From Candidatus Proximibacter danicus (GTDB taxonomy: Bacteria; Pseudomonadota; Gammaproteobacteria; Burkholderiales; Rhodocyclaceae): 64,000 bases of DNA. Both the position numbers and the translations under genes were made by a program. The stretch is taken from assembly GCA_016710885.1 (NCBI GenBank), contig JADJUC010000005.1:165252-229251 (forward strand), in the 5' to 3' direction. The first letter of the stretch is position 1, and each line of letters starts with the position of its first letter. Shown one piece after another: positions 7,222 through 16,029 of this stretch. The notes below the pieces were generated by a model, which made no database searches, was not told the DNA's origin, and saw nothing but the letters and a program-made list of their open reading frames with translations.

Positions 7222-7283
7222 AGATGGTTCGCCGTCTCCCGCTTCACCTCCCTGAGCGGGTGCCTTAAACTTTAAGGCATTTT
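7222..7283 (+). ncRNA. candidate small RNA with anti-Shine-Dalgarno loop
   Basis: Three hairpins follow one another directly downstream of an RpoE-like promoter. Hairpin 1: AGATGG / CCGTCT closing a TTCG loop (7222-7237). Hairpin 2: CCCGCT / AGCGGG (7238-7260) with the 11-nt loop UCACCUCCCUG, which contains UCACCUCC, the same sequence as the anti-SD tail of 16S rRNA. Hairpin 3: TGCCTTAAA / TTTAAGGCA (7261-7279) followed by TTTT, a plausible terminator. The layout recalls stress-induced sRNAs with anti-SD loops (CcsR/cuckoo RNAs), but I do not recognise it as a named family. It lies between, and is antisense to, the ends of engB and hemB. Confidence 0.5.
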
Positions 7284-8035
7284 AGCCCTCGGCCTCCCCT
7301 TTGCCGGGGGCTTTCTTTTGGGTGTTCCGTTTTGCCTGCTTTTCCGTTTTTCTCGCTGCCAACCGTGCGGCCAGTTCCGGATTGCGCTTTTCACCCGGCG
7401 CCAGTTGCCGCTTGGCCGTCACCTCCGGCCTCGACGGCGGCGCAATGTCGAGCCATTTGCCGATCACCGCTTCGGCAACTTCAATCCCGGTTTTCTTCAG
7501 GCTGGAAAACAGTTGCACCGAACATTGTTCGCCAAGCGCCGAGACGCCCTCGCGCACATCCTTCAGGGCTTGTGCCTGTTGCAGTCGCGTCAGCTTGTCG
7601 GCTTTGGTGAGGAGGATGTGGATCGGTTTCTCGGTCGGCGCGAACCATTCGATCAGCTGCACATCAAGCTCGGTCAGCGGATGCCGGGAATCCATGATCA
7701 GGACAACGCCCTTCAGCGGCGAGCGCCCTTCAAGGTACGGCCCGATCAACCCCTCCCAGGCATCGCGCACCTCATCCGGGGCCTTGGCATAGCCGTAGCC
7801 CGGCAAATCGACCAGGAACTTGCCCTTCGACCAGCTGGAAATAATTGAGGTTCTGCGTCCGCCCCGGGGTTTTCGAGACAAAGGCAAGGCGGGTATGGTT
7901 GGCCAGGGTATTGATCGCCGAGGACTTGCCGGCATTTGAACGTCCGGCAAAAGCCACTTCGCACAAAGTCTCACAAGGCAAATCGCGGAGATGGGCGACA
8001 GTGGTAAAAAAAGCGGCGTTCTGGAAGAGTGGCAT
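7282..8035 (-). CDS. engB: ribosome-biogenesis GTPase EngB/YihA, frameshifted in this sequence
   Basis: Restored length about 250 aa. Frame one (from ATG 8035) gives G1 GRSNAGKSS and TPGRTQNLNYFQLVEG; the rest is in another frame: G3 DLPGYGYA, G4 TKAD, then a Lys-rich tail extending past the usual end. The switch is explained by one extra G in GGG at 7823-7825, turning EG-KFLVDLPG into EGQVP. EngB is normally needed for 50S assembly, and all motifs are intact on both sides, so a sequence error is more likely than a null allele. It is divergent from the cytochrome c4 gene, a common pairing. Confidence 0.85.
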
Positions 8036-8137
8036 GGGTATGGAGGGCTGGGGTGCGCCGTATCGACAAAGTGTTATAGAATATCAGGTTTGTTAATTCC
8101 CATCTCTGGCCGAGAGCCGACAACAAGGAGTTTGGAC

Positions 8138-8773
8138 ATGATCCGTACCACGGCGATGGCGCTGTTGCTTGCCGCCACATTCAATGTAAATGCTGCCGAC
8201 AAGGCGCCCGCAAAGGCCGATCCAGCCAAGGCCAAGCCGATTGTCGAAGCCGTCTGCGCCGGCTGTCACGGAATCGATGGCAACAGCCCGGCCGCCCCGA
8301 ACCCGAACCTCGCTCGCCAGGGCGCCGATTACCTCGCAAAGCAATTATTGAACTTCAAGTCGATGGGCGACAAACCAGCGCTGCGCGAAAACGCGATCAT
8401 GGCCGGCATGGCAGCCATGGTTCCGGATGAAGACGTCGCCCACTTTGCCGCGTATTTCAGCCAGCAAAAGCTGAAGCCGGCTGCCGCCAAGGATGAGAAG
8501 CTGGCTGCTGAAGGCCAGAAGCTGTGGCGCATGGGCAACTACGCCAAGGGCATCCCGGCATGTTCCGGCTGCCACGGCCCGACGGGTGCCGGTTTGCCGG
8601 CGCAGTACCCGGCGCTTGCCGGTCAGTACCAGGAATACACGGAAGACCAGTTGAACAAATTCCGTTCCGGCGAACGCGCCAACGATCCGGAGAAAATGAT
8701 GCGTATTATCGCGGCGAAGCTCTCGGACACCGAGATCAAGGCACTTGCCGAGTATATTGCCGGCCTGCGCTAA
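8138..8773 (+). CDS. dihaem cytochrome c4
   Basis: 211 aa, periplasmic or membrane-attached electron carrier to terminal oxidases. Signal peptide 1-20 (hydrophobic, ending NVNAA). Two class I cytochrome domains with haem sites C40-AG-C43-H44 and C142-SG-C145-H146, about 100 residues apart as in c4. Methionine-rich segments (GMAAM near 90; EKMMRI near the C-terminus) can supply the axial Met ligands. Start ATG at 8138 chosen because AAGGAG is 7 nt upstream and it gives a clean signal peptide; the frame is open upstream to 7991. Confidence 0.92.
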   Translation: MIRTTAMALLLAATFNVNAADKAPAKADPAKAKPIVEAVCAGCHGIDGNSPAAPNPNLARQGADYLAKQLLNFKSMGDKPALRENAIMAGMAAMVPDEDVAHFAAYFSQQKLKPAAAKDEKLAAEGQKLWRMGNYAKGIPACSGCHGPTGAGLPAQYPALAGQYQEYTEDQLNKFRSGERANDPEKMMRIIAAKLSDTEIKALAEYIAGLR

Positions 8774-8787
8774 ACCGCACCAGCCCG

Positions 8788-8814
8788 AAAAAGGCGACCG
8801 ATGGTCGCCTTTTT
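8788..8814 (+). terminator. rho-independent terminator after cytochrome c4
   Basis: Perfect stem AAAAAGGCGACC / GGTCGCCTTTTT with loop GAT, 14 bp after the stop codon. Confidence 0.9.
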
Positions 8815-8889
8815 GTTTTGTTGCTACCGATTTGCCTCGGCGCTAGACTAGGCGACGGCTGGACAACAGAGAAAAAGGGAACCTGCAAA

Positions 8890-9321
8890 ATGAAAACACT
8901 GAAACAACTCCTCGCCAGTAAGCCGCAATCACTGGCCGCCGTGGCGCCGAAAGACACCGTGTTTCACGCACTGAAAGTCATGGCCGACAACAAGGTCGGC
9001 GCCGTGCTGGTGCTCGAAGGCGAACGACTGAAGGGTATTTTTTCCGAGCGCGACTACGCCCGCAAGGTGATCCTTGTCGGTAAGGCATCGAAGGAAACGC
9101 TTGTTGAAGAAATCATGACCGACAAGGTCCAGTACGCAACGCCGCAAAATTCGATCGCGGAATGCATGGCGCTGATGACCGAAGGCCATTTCCGCCATCT
9201 GCCGGTACTTGACGAAAACCTGCAAGTGATCGGTGTCGTCTCGATCGGCGACCTGGTCAAGGAAACCATCTGCGAGCAGAAGTTCATCATCGAGCAACTG
9301 GAGCATTACATCGCCGGCTGA
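8890..9321 (+). CDS. stand-alone CBS-domain pair protein
   Basis: 143 aa, consisting of two CBS motifs (about 9-66 and 75-131): VFHALKVMADNKVGAVLVLEGERLKG with IFSERDYARKV, then SIAECMALMTEGHFRHLPVLDE with VIGVVSIGDLVK. The arrangement matches the common proteobacterial stand-alone CBS proteins that bind adenine nucleotides; no enzymatic domain is attached and the partner is unknown. Flanked by terminators on both sides, so it is monocistronic. Confidence 0.9.
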   Translation: MKTLKQLLASKPQSLAAVAPKDTVFHALKVMADNKVGAVLVLEGERLKGIFSERDYARKVILVGKASKETLVEEIMTDKVQYATPQNSIAECMALMTEGHFRHLPVLDENLQVIGVVSIGDLVKETICEQKFIIEQLEHYIAG

Positions 9322-9396
9322 GCGGCCCTCATTTTCAATGGGTGCGCGCTGGCGCTGTAAAAACGCCCGGCCGGGATCATTCTCGTTTTTTGACAG

Positions 9397-9419
9397 GGGC
9401 GCAGAACGCGCCCTTTTTT
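9397..9419 (+). terminator. rho-independent terminator after the CBS protein
   Basis: GGGCGC (9397-9402) / GCGCCC (9408-9413) with a 5-nt loop and TTTTTT. It touches the 3' end of the convergent bioC. Confidence 0.75.
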
Positions 9420-10344
9420 ACGGCTTCGGGTGCCGGTCGAAGCGAACGATGGCGCGGCCGTCAGCAGTCTTCTTTGGCTCACCTTTCCAGGCATGCCCAT
9501 AGACCACCTCGAAAGTCGCCGGTAGCCGGCCGTCCTGCGACAACGCAGCATAGGCCGCCCGCGCCCTCTCCCACACGCCTCGGCCAAGCAGGCTTTTGCG
9601 ACGCCCGTGCATGGCGCATGCATCGCCAGCGGCGTGCAGTTCGGCAACCAGATCATCGAAGCTGGCGTAGGTGAGCGTCAGCACTTCCATGTCCATCACC
9701 GGTTCGGAAAAGCCGCACTCAACCAGCATGTCACCCAGATCGTGCATGTCGGTGAAACGTTGCGTGTGCGCAAAGCCATCGCCGAATGCGCGGGCAAGTT
9801 CGCGCAAGGTATCCGGGCCGAAGGTCGAAAACATGAACAGCCCGCCGGTTTCAAGCACGCGAAGTGTTTCGCGCAACGTCGGGCGCGGTTCCTCAAGCCA
9901 GTGCAGCAGCAGGTTGGACCAGACGAGCCCGAAGCTCGCAGCACGAAAAGGCAGCGCCTCGGTGTCGGCAGCGGCGAAGGCATTCTTGCCGGGTTTCAGA
10001 AAAGGCATCAGGCGTGAAAGAAAGTTTTTCTCTCCACGCCCGGCATGCAGCATCGGCTCGGCAAAATCGGCACCGATGAGGTGTGCGTCACGGTAACGCT
10101 CGCGCAGCGCCGTCAACGAAGCGCCGGTAGCGCAACCGAGATCCAGCACCCGCTGCGGTTCGATGCGCACATAGTCCAGGCGCTCCAGCATGCGCCGGTC
10201 AACCTCGCGGGAAAGAAAGGCGACCTCGTCGTAACGGGGTGCGACACGCGAGAAGTTGCGCCGAACCTGGCGTGTATCGACGAAGCGTGCGCCATCGGCA
10301 GTGCTGTGTGGCTTAATCGGGGCAGCCTCTGCAGGTGCAGCCAT
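9418..10344 (-). CDS. bioC: malonyl-[acyl-carrier protein] O-methyltransferase
   Basis: 308 aa. SAM-dependent methyltransferase that masks the malonyl carboxyl group so that fatty-acid synthase can build the pimeloyl chain of biotin. The Rossmann motif I is VLDLGCATGASL near residue 67, with IGADFAEPML (motif II) and WSNLLLHWLEEP (motif IV region) typical of BioC. It has about 30 extra N-terminal residues before RRNFSRVAPRYDE, the family's first conserved block. It lies 14 bp downstream of bioB on the same strand, so they form a biotin operon. Confidence 0.9.
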   Translation of the reverse strand: MAAPAEAAPIKPHSTADGARFVDTRQVRRNFSRVAPRYDEVAFLSREVDRRMLERLDYVRIEPQRVLDLGCATGASLTALRERYRDAHLIGADFAEPMLHAGRGEKNFLSRLMPFLKPGKNAFAAADTEALPFRAASFGLVWSNLLLHWLEEPRPTLRETLRVLETGGLFMFSTFGPDTLRELARAFGDGFAHTQRFTDMHDLGDMLVECGFSEPVMDMEVLTLTYASFDDLVAELHAAGDACAMHGRRKSLLGRGVWERARAAYAALSQDGRLPATFEVVYGHAWKGEPKKTADGRAIVRFDRHPKP

Positions 10345-10358
10345 GCGGAATTTGCCGC

Positions 10359-11351
10359 TCAGATCGGGCGCAGACCCAGCTTGGCGAACAGCGCCTCGTC
10401 ACGGTCCACGTCGGGGTTGCCGGTTGTCAGCAATTTGTCGCCGTAGAACATCGAGTTGGCGCCGGCCAGAAAGCACAAGGCCTGCATCTCGTCGCTCATC
10501 GCTTCGCGACCGGCGGAGAGACGCACGAAAGAAGTCGGCATGGTGATGCGGGCAGCAGCAATGGTGCGCACGAACTCGAAGTTGTCCACGCCCTTGGTCG
10601 CCGCCATCGGCGTACCGGGAATGGCCACGAGGTTGTTGATCGGCACCGACTCCGGCGCCGGGTTGAGATTCGCCAACTGGGCGATCAGCGCGGCGCGGTT
10701 CTTGCGCGACTCGCCCATGCCGATGATGCCGCCGGAGCAGACCTTGATGCCGGCCTTGCGCACTTCGCCAATGGTATCGATGCGGTCCTGCTGGGTGTGC
10801 GTCGAGATGACCTGGCCGTAGAACTCGGCAGCGGTATCGAGGTTGTGGTTGTAGTAGTCGAGGCCGGCGTCGGCCAGCTTTTCTGCCTGACCATCCTTGA
10901 GCATGCCAAGCGTGACACAGGTCTGCAGACCGAGTGACTTGACCTCGCGAATCATCTCCAGCAGCGGCTCCAGATCCTTGTCCTTCGGGCCACGCCAGGC
11001 GGCGCCCATGCAGAAGCGGGAGGCCCCCTTGGCTTGCGCGGCCTTGGCGGCGGCCACGACATCTGCCACCGGCATCAGCTTCTCGCGCTCCAGTTCGGCC
11101 TTGTTGCGCGCCGACTGCGAGCAGTAGCCGCAATCTTCCGAGCAACCGCCGGTCTTGACGGAAATCAGCGTCGAGCGTTGAATCTCGTTGGCATCGAAAT
11201 GCTGGCGATGCACCTGCTGGGCGCGCCAGATCATGTCCATGAACGGCAGGTCGAACAGCGCCTCGATTTCGGCAACCGTCCATGGCGCACTGGTTGCGCA
11301 GGAAATGGGGGAAACTGTCGGTGCTTGCACCGCTTGGGGAATAGCATTCAT
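10359..11351 (-). CDS. bioB: biotin synthase
   Basis: 330 aa. Radical-SAM enzyme inserting sulphur into dethiobiotin. The SAM cluster motif is C70-SED-C74-GY-C77; conserved blocks YYNHNLDT, GGIIGMGE, NLVAIPGTP and the sacrificial [2Fe-2S] Arg/Cys region (SFVRLSAGREAM) are present. It is the first gene of bioB-bioC and divergent from comF. I saw no convincing BirA-type operator in the 105-bp gap to comF. Confidence 0.97.
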   Translation of the reverse strand: MNAIPQAVQAPTVSPISCATSAPWTVAEIEALFDLPFMDMIWRAQQVHRQHFDANEIQRSTLISVKTGGCSEDCGYCSQSARNKAELEREKLMPVADVVAAAKAAQAKGASRFCMGAAWRGPKDKDLEPLLEMIREVKSLGLQTCVTLGMLKDGQAEKLADAGLDYYNHNLDTAAEFYGQVISTHTQQDRIDTIGEVRKAGIKVCSGGIIGMGESRKNRAALIAQLANLNPAPESVPINNLVAIPGTPMAATKGVDNFEFVRTIAAARITMPTSFVRLSAGREAMSDEMQALCFLAGANSMFYGDKLLTTGNPDVDRDEALFAKLGLRPI

Positions 11352-11456
11352 GGGGTCACCTGGAATAAATCTAGCCGCAACGATGCACGGAAAAAACAGA
11401 TTTCCGTACCTATGCGTATGGCTCGTAATTATGAATAATTGCCGAAGCAGTACTAA

Positions 11457-12194
11457 ATGTCAATTCTAGCCGAAAAGGTCAGGATGTTCGGAATGTCGGG
11501 ATTGATGCACAACTGTCAGCAAACACTCCTCTCTGCCCTGCTGCCGCAAGACTGCCAGCTCTGCGCCAGCCCTTCGGGCGACGACCTGCTCTGCCCGGCG
11601 TGCGCCGCCGAACTCCCTCGACTCCCGGACCCCGCCTGTCCGCGCTGCGCACTTCCCACCCCAACTGGCGAAACCTGTGGGCGCTGCCAGCGACACCTTC
11701 CACATTTTGACCGCTTGATCGCCTGTTACCCCTATAGCTTTCCGGTCGATCGCCTGATCCAGCGCCTCAAATACGGCCATCAACTCGCGCTCACCGCATG
11801 GTTCGGCCAGCAGCTTGCGGCCGCTTGCGCAACGCTTACCTTCGACCGCATCGTGCCAATGCCACTGCACCTTGGGCGGCTGGCCGAACGCGGCTTCAAT
11901 CAGGCCACTGAAATCAGTCGAACGCTGGCACGGGAGCGTGCAATGACAATCGACAACGGTTGCTGCGAACGCGTGCGCGCCACAACCCCGCAGGAAGGCC
12001 TGACACTGCGGGAACGGCGACGTAATCTGAGGAATGCCTTTGCCTGCAACAGCGCTCTGAACGGCGAACACGTGCTGCTCGTAGACGACGTTGTCACCAC
12101 CGGCGCCAGCGTCAACGAATGCGCCAGAACCTTGCGCCTGCACGGAGCTTCGGAAATTACCGTGCTGACGGTAGCGCGCACCTTGCTGGCCTGA
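11457..12194 (+). CDS. comF: ComF-family phosphoribosyltransferase-like protein
   Basis: 245 aa from ATG 11457; starts at 11484 or 11493 are also possible. N-terminal zinc-binding region with CQLC, CPAC, CPRC and CGRC pairs (about 33-82), then a PRTase domain ending in the PRPP-binding signature LLVDDVVTTGASV near residue 210. It belongs to the ComFC/GntX group used in DNA uptake in naturally competent bacteria. It is divergent from bioB, a frequent betaproteobacterial arrangement. The protein next to it (PglL type) starts 45 bp downstream. Confidence 0.9.
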   Translation: MSILAEKVRMFGMSGLMHNCQQTLLSALLPQDCQLCASPSGDDLLCPACAAELPRLPDPACPRCALPTPTGETCGRCQRHLPHFDRLIACYPYSFPVDRLIQRLKYGHQLALTAWFGQQLAAACATLTFDRIVPMPLHLGRLAERGFNQATEISRTLARERAMTIDNGCCERVRATTPQEGLTLRERRRNLRNAFACNSALNGEHVLLVDDVVTTGASVNECARTLRLHGASEITVLTVARTLLA

Positions 12195-12239
12195 GGGCCG
12201 CAAAAAACCGCAAGGCGACAGACCCGTCGATAAGGCAGA

Positions 12240-13994
12240 ATGACGCTTTCATTGCCAGCCTCGCTTCCGCCGATGCCGCCGATATCTCTCCTGCCCTACC
12301 GTCTCAGCCTGTTTTTCCTGCTGCTGGCCATCACCCTGCCCTTCCTTGGCGCACATCATTACCAGCCGATTGCCACCTTCCATCAGGAGTGGCTGGCCGG
12401 CATGCTGGGCTTGGCGGCACTGCTCCCGCTGGCCTTTGTGCGTGACAGCCGTCCTTGGGAAGTCCCGAGGACCGCGCTGCTCCCGCTGATGCTTGCCGTT
12501 CTGGTCTGGATTCAGTTTGCGACCGGCGGCAAAGTCTTGTTCGAAAGCATCGTCCTGCTCTCGCTCTACCTCGTCTGGGCTTTCGTCCTGATGCTGGCAC
12601 TTTGCCGGATTGAATCGGCGCTCGGGCGCGATGCCGTTGCCGACGCCCTGGCCTGGAGCCTGCTCGCCGGATCGCTGCTGGAAGCGGCAACAGGCGCATT
12701 GCAACAGTGGGCACCGTGGATTGGCATGCCCTACATTTTCCCGCGCGGCGGTTCGGTCACCGGCAATCTTGCCCAGGCCAACAATTTTGCCGACTATCTG
12801 TGGCTCGGGATCGCTTCCGCCTTCTATCTGCAGGGGCGCAGCAAACTGCGGGCAATCGCCTTATGGCTGACGCTCCCCGTGCTCCTGGTGTTTTCGCTGC
12901 TTTCCGGTTCGCGCAGCGTCTATCTGTTTGCCGTTGCCATCTCCCTGTGGCTGTTGTTGTGGGCCCTTGCCATGAAAGGGAGGGAGCGGCAGCGGCTCAT
13001 CGTGTCAGCCGCGCTGCTGCTGCCAGCGCTCCTGGCCTTGCAATGGCTGGTCGATTTCTCCGGCACGCCCATATCCAGCGCCCAGCGCGTTGTCGCGCAG
13101 GAATCCTATGACCCGGTTCGCCTCTCCCTGTGGCGTGCAGCGCTCGACATATTCGCCACGCACCCCTTGCTCGGCGCCGGCTTTGACAGTTTCTCGCGTG
13201 AATTCTTTGCCCGGATTGCCGAGTTCCCGATCAATGGCGCCGGCATTCCGGAGCATTCGCACAACCTGCTGACCGAGATGCTGGCCGAGTTCGGGATACT
13301 GGGATTCGCAATCGTTTTCGGTGCCGCCGTTTTCTGGCTGCTGGCGCTAGGCAAGTGGCGCAATGACAACGCCAGATTTCTTTCGGCGGGCGTGCTGCTT
13401 ATTCTCGGGATTCATTCCGGGCTTGAATATCCGCTGTGGTATGCGCACTTTCTCGCCATCGCCGCGCTCATGCTGGCGCTCGGCGAGGGGCATCGCTGGT
13501 CGATAGCAGCGGCGCAGCGCCACCGACTGGTGCTTGGTGGTGTCGCACTGGCAGGAGGCATCCTCCTCATCGGACTGCGGGCCGACTATGTCCAATTGGA
13601 GGCCGCCGCTCAGGGGAAAAATGCGAAAGGCGAGCCTGTCCCCGTCGAAGTTCAGACTGCACGCCTGCTCGATACCTATTCAAACTCCTTGTGGCGCTAC
13701 CAGACGGCTTTGCAGTTCGCGGCACGCATGCCGATTGAGGCAAGCGATACGAAGAACCGCCTGAAGATAATGGAGGAGGCGCTGAATTTTTCGCCAATCC
13801 GGCAAGGCGTTTTCCGCCACGCGGCGCTGCTGCAACTCGATGGCCAACACGACGCAGCGAGCGCGCAGTTGCGCCGGGCGATGCTCAGTTACCCGGCCGA
13901 CATTCCGATGGTGCAAAAACAACTGGAGACCGCGGCGGCAGACGCGCCCGCCCTGCTACCGCTGATCGTGCAACTGCGTCAGCGCAATTTTTGA
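12240..13994 (+). CDS. PglL/TfpO-like O-oligosaccharyltransferase (Wzy_C family), pilin glycosylation candidate
   Basis: 584 aa. About ten to twelve hydrophobic segments, with the large periplasmic loop carrying the Wzy/PglL signature PEHSHNLLTEMLAEFG near residue 340. A soluble C-terminal part (about 450-584) resembles the PglL C-terminal TPR-like region. PglL enzymes transfer lipid-linked glycan to Ser/Thr of periplasmic proteins, often type IV pilins. It converges on mshN, overlapping its 3' end by 16 bp, and so abuts the whole MSHA locus. Pilin as substrate is inferred from that position. Waal-type O-antigen ligase is the alternative. Confidence 0.82.
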   Translation: MTLSLPASLPPMPPISLLPYRLSLFFLLLAITLPFLGAHHYQPIATFHQEWLAGMLGLAALLPLAFVRDSRPWEVPRTALLPLMLAVLVWIQFATGGKVLFESIVLLSLYLVWAFVLMLALCRIESALGRDAVADALAWSLLAGSLLEAATGALQQWAPWIGMPYIFPRGGSVTGNLAQANNFADYLWLGIASAFYLQGRSKLRAIALWLTLPVLLVFSLLSGSRSVYLFAVAISLWLLLWALAMKGRERQRLIVSAALLLPALLALQWLVDFSGTPISSAQRVVAQESYDPVRLSLWRAALDIFATHPLLGAGFDSFSREFFARIAEFPINGAGIPEHSHNLLTEMLAEFGILGFAIVFGAAVFWLLALGKWRNDNARFLSAGVLLILGIHSGLEYPLWYAHFLAIAALMLALGEGHRWSIAAAQRHRLVLGGVALAGGILLIGLRADYVQLEAAAQGKNAKGEPVPVEVQTARLLDTYSNSLWRYQTALQFAARMPIEASDTKNRLKIMEEALNFSPIRQGVFRHAALLQLDGQHDAASAQLRRAMLSYPADIPMVQKQLETAAADAPALLPLIVQLRQRNF

Positions 13995-15178
13995 TCGACG
14001 ATGGCCAGAAGATCGGCGTTGAGCGAGCCGCTCGCGCGCGCCCGCAAGAAAGCCTCGCGGGCATCGGCAGGGCGGCGATCAGCCTCCAGAGCCAGCCCCA
14101 GGCCCAGCCACCAACGGCCGTCTGCTGACGCAATTCGCGTTGCCGCCAGATAGAAGTTGATGGCTTCCTTCGGCTGCCCAAGGCGGTGGTGGACGTGGCC
14201 TGAAAACCCCTGGTAATCGGCATTGCCGGCAGCAAACGACTGCGATCCCTGCAAGGTTCTGGCGGCAGCCGCAAGATCGCCACGGTCGACCTGCAAGCGC
14301 GCGAGCATCATCGCCCATGTGATCTGCCCGGGCTGCGAGATCAGGCCTTCTGCCAGCAGCGCCATGGCTTCGTCTTTACGCTGCTGCTCGGCGAGCAGAC
14401 GGACCAGCAACTGGCGCGAAGCCACGTGGCTGCCATCCTGACGCAGCGTATCGAGCAGCAGATCGGTCGCTTCCTGAATGCGTGCGCCATTGACCAGCTC
14501 CACGGCACGCCGATAATCCGCCTCGGCACGCTCGCGTTGGGTTTTAGCCACCGGCGTTTTATCAACACGCCCCGGAGACGCCGTTTTTGCGGGCATCGGC
14601 GCCGGTGCTGCCGGCAGACCCTTACTAACGGGAGTGCTGGCCGCTGGCGTTGCTGCTGGCACAGCTTTGGCGGATGAAGATGCGCTAACAGCGGTGTGCG
14701 GCTTGGCAAGCTCAGGCGCCGTTACCGGCACCTTGTCGAGCAAGGATGAGAGCTTGAGGCCGCTGGCAGCGTCGGACACGACGGCCACCGGCGGCTGGCT
14801 GGCTGGCGCAGCGGAGGGCGCGCTTGGCGACGGATTGGATGTTTCAACCGGCGGCATGACCGCCACCGCAGAAAGCGCCGTCGCGGTAGGTGCCAGTGCC
14901 GGCACTGCGGAAGTTGCCGCAGCCGGCTCGGGAAGACTGGGCGGTGCCACAGCTACGGCAGGATCACCCAAGCCTGACGGACTCCTGGCGAGATAGCGCA
15001 GGCCGACCCACCCAGCCGCCACCGCCACCGTCAGCACCAGCAGAACGACAATGGCCAGCCGCAGCCCCCTGTTTTCTGTTGCTGACGGCAGGGCACGCAC
15101 TTCGCGATGCAAGCGCCCGCGCACATCAGACTCGTGACGCGCATCCAGATCCTTCAGCATCTGATTGATCAGACTCAT
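13979..15178 (-). CDS. mshN: MSHA biogenesis protein MshN (TPR protein)
   Basis: 399 aa. Begins MSLINQMLKDLDARH, the conserved cytosolic start of MshN, followed by one membrane segment at about 40-62, a long Pro/Ala/Ser-rich periplasmic linker (about 70-215) and C-terminal tetratricopeptide repeats (about 220-395, e.g. ADYRRAVELVNGARIQEATDLL). Start ATG 15178 chosen for that conserved N-terminus; it lies 8 nt after mshM's stop. It is the last gene of the mshI-N unit. MshN is thought to assist assembly through its TPR domain. Confidence 0.92.
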   Translation of the reverse strand: MSLINQMLKDLDARHESDVRGRLHREVRALPSATENRGLRLAIVVLLVLTVAVAAGWVGLRYLARSPSGLGDPAVAVAPPSLPEPAAATSAVPALAPTATALSAVAVMPPVETSNPSPSAPSAAPASQPPVAVVSDAASGLKLSSLLDKVPVTAPELAKPHTAVSASSSAKAVPAATPAASTPVSKGLPAAPAPMPAKTASPGRVDKTPVAKTQRERAEADYRRAVELVNGARIQEATDLLLDTLRQDGSHVASRQLLVRLLAEQQRKDEAMALLAEGLISQPGQITWAMMLARLQVDRGDLAAAARTLQGSQSFAAGNADYQGFSGHVHHRLGQPKEAINFYLAATRIASADGRWWLGLGLALEADRRPADAREAFLRARASGSLNADLLAIVDQKLR

Positions 15179-15186
15179 TGGCTTCC

Positions 15187-16014
15187 TTACCACCAACCGG
15201 GCGAACGTGCGCCTTCGGTATCTTTCGCGGCACCGCGCACGTGGCGGAACTTGACCGTCTGCCGCCCTTCGCCGAACGCAGTCAGCAAAGATTTGTGCGC
15301 GAGGATGTTGATCAGCCGCGGGGTGCCACGCGATGCGCGGCGCAACCCACGAACGGCGCCGGCTGTGAACATCGGTTCCCCGCGGTAGCCAGCAACACGC
15401 ATGCGATGTTGCAGATACAGCAGAATCTCGTCCTTGCCCAACCCCGAAAGGCGCTGGTGAAAGGTGATCCGCTGCAGCAACTGGCGCACAGAGGGATCTG
15501 CCAGTTTTTCATCAAGTTCAGGCTGGCCGAACAGCACGATCTGGATCAGCTTGCGCTTCTCGGTCTCCAGATTCGACACCAGCCGCAACGCTTCCAGCGT
15601 TTCCAGCGGCATGGCCTGCGCTTCATCGATACACAACACGACACGCTTTTCGTTACGCGCGTAATTGAGCAAACCATGGTTGATCTTGCGCAGCAGATGG
15701 TATTGATCGAGCCCTTCGATATCGCTCAGGCGCAGCTCTTCGGCCAATGCCAGCAACAAGGTCTGCGGCTCCAGATTGGGATTCGGCAGATAGGCCGTCA
15801 CCGTCGCCTCGCCGAGCGACTGGAGCAGACGGCGACAGAGCAAGGTCTTGCCGGTACCAACCTCGCCAGTGATTTTGAGAAACCCTTCACCGCACTGCAA
15901 CGCAACCAGCAGGGTATTCAACGCCTCCTGATGGCCGTGCGCCGAGAACGTGAAACTGGTGTCCGGCGTAATACCGAAGGGGAATTCCGTAAGGCCAAAA
16001 TGCTGCAGATACAA
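15187..16014 (-). CDS. mshM: MSHA biogenesis ATPase MshM (ExeA/GspA-like AAA)
   Basis: 275 aa. Starts MYLQHFGLTEFPFGITPDT, typical of ExeA-type AAA ATPases. Walker A GEVGTGKT at 50-57, Walker B VVLCIDEAQ near 128, and the sensor region FGQPELDEKL. Family members help assemble secretins through the cell wall; here the secretin gene mshL is immediately upstream. No C-terminal peptidoglycan-binding domain is present, in contrast to GspA. Confidence 0.94.
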   Translation of the reverse strand: MYLQHFGLTEFPFGITPDTSFTFSAHGHQEALNTLLVALQCGEGFLKITGEVGTGKTLLCRRLLQSLGEATVTAYLPNPNLEPQTLLLALAEELRLSDIEGLDQYHLLRKINHGLLNYARNEKRVVLCIDEAQAMPLETLEALRLVSNLETEKRKLIQIVLFGQPELDEKLADPSVRQLLQRITFHQRLSGLGKDEILLYLQHRMRVAGYRGEPMFTAGAVRGLRRASRGTPRLINILAHKSLLTAFGEGRQTVKFRHVRGAAKDTEGARSPGWW

Positions 16015-16029
16015 GCGTTGAGTCCTTAT

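Noticed and set aside
11352..11456. BirA operator between bioB and comF
   Set aside because: No TTGTAAAC-like dyad of the right spacing was seen.
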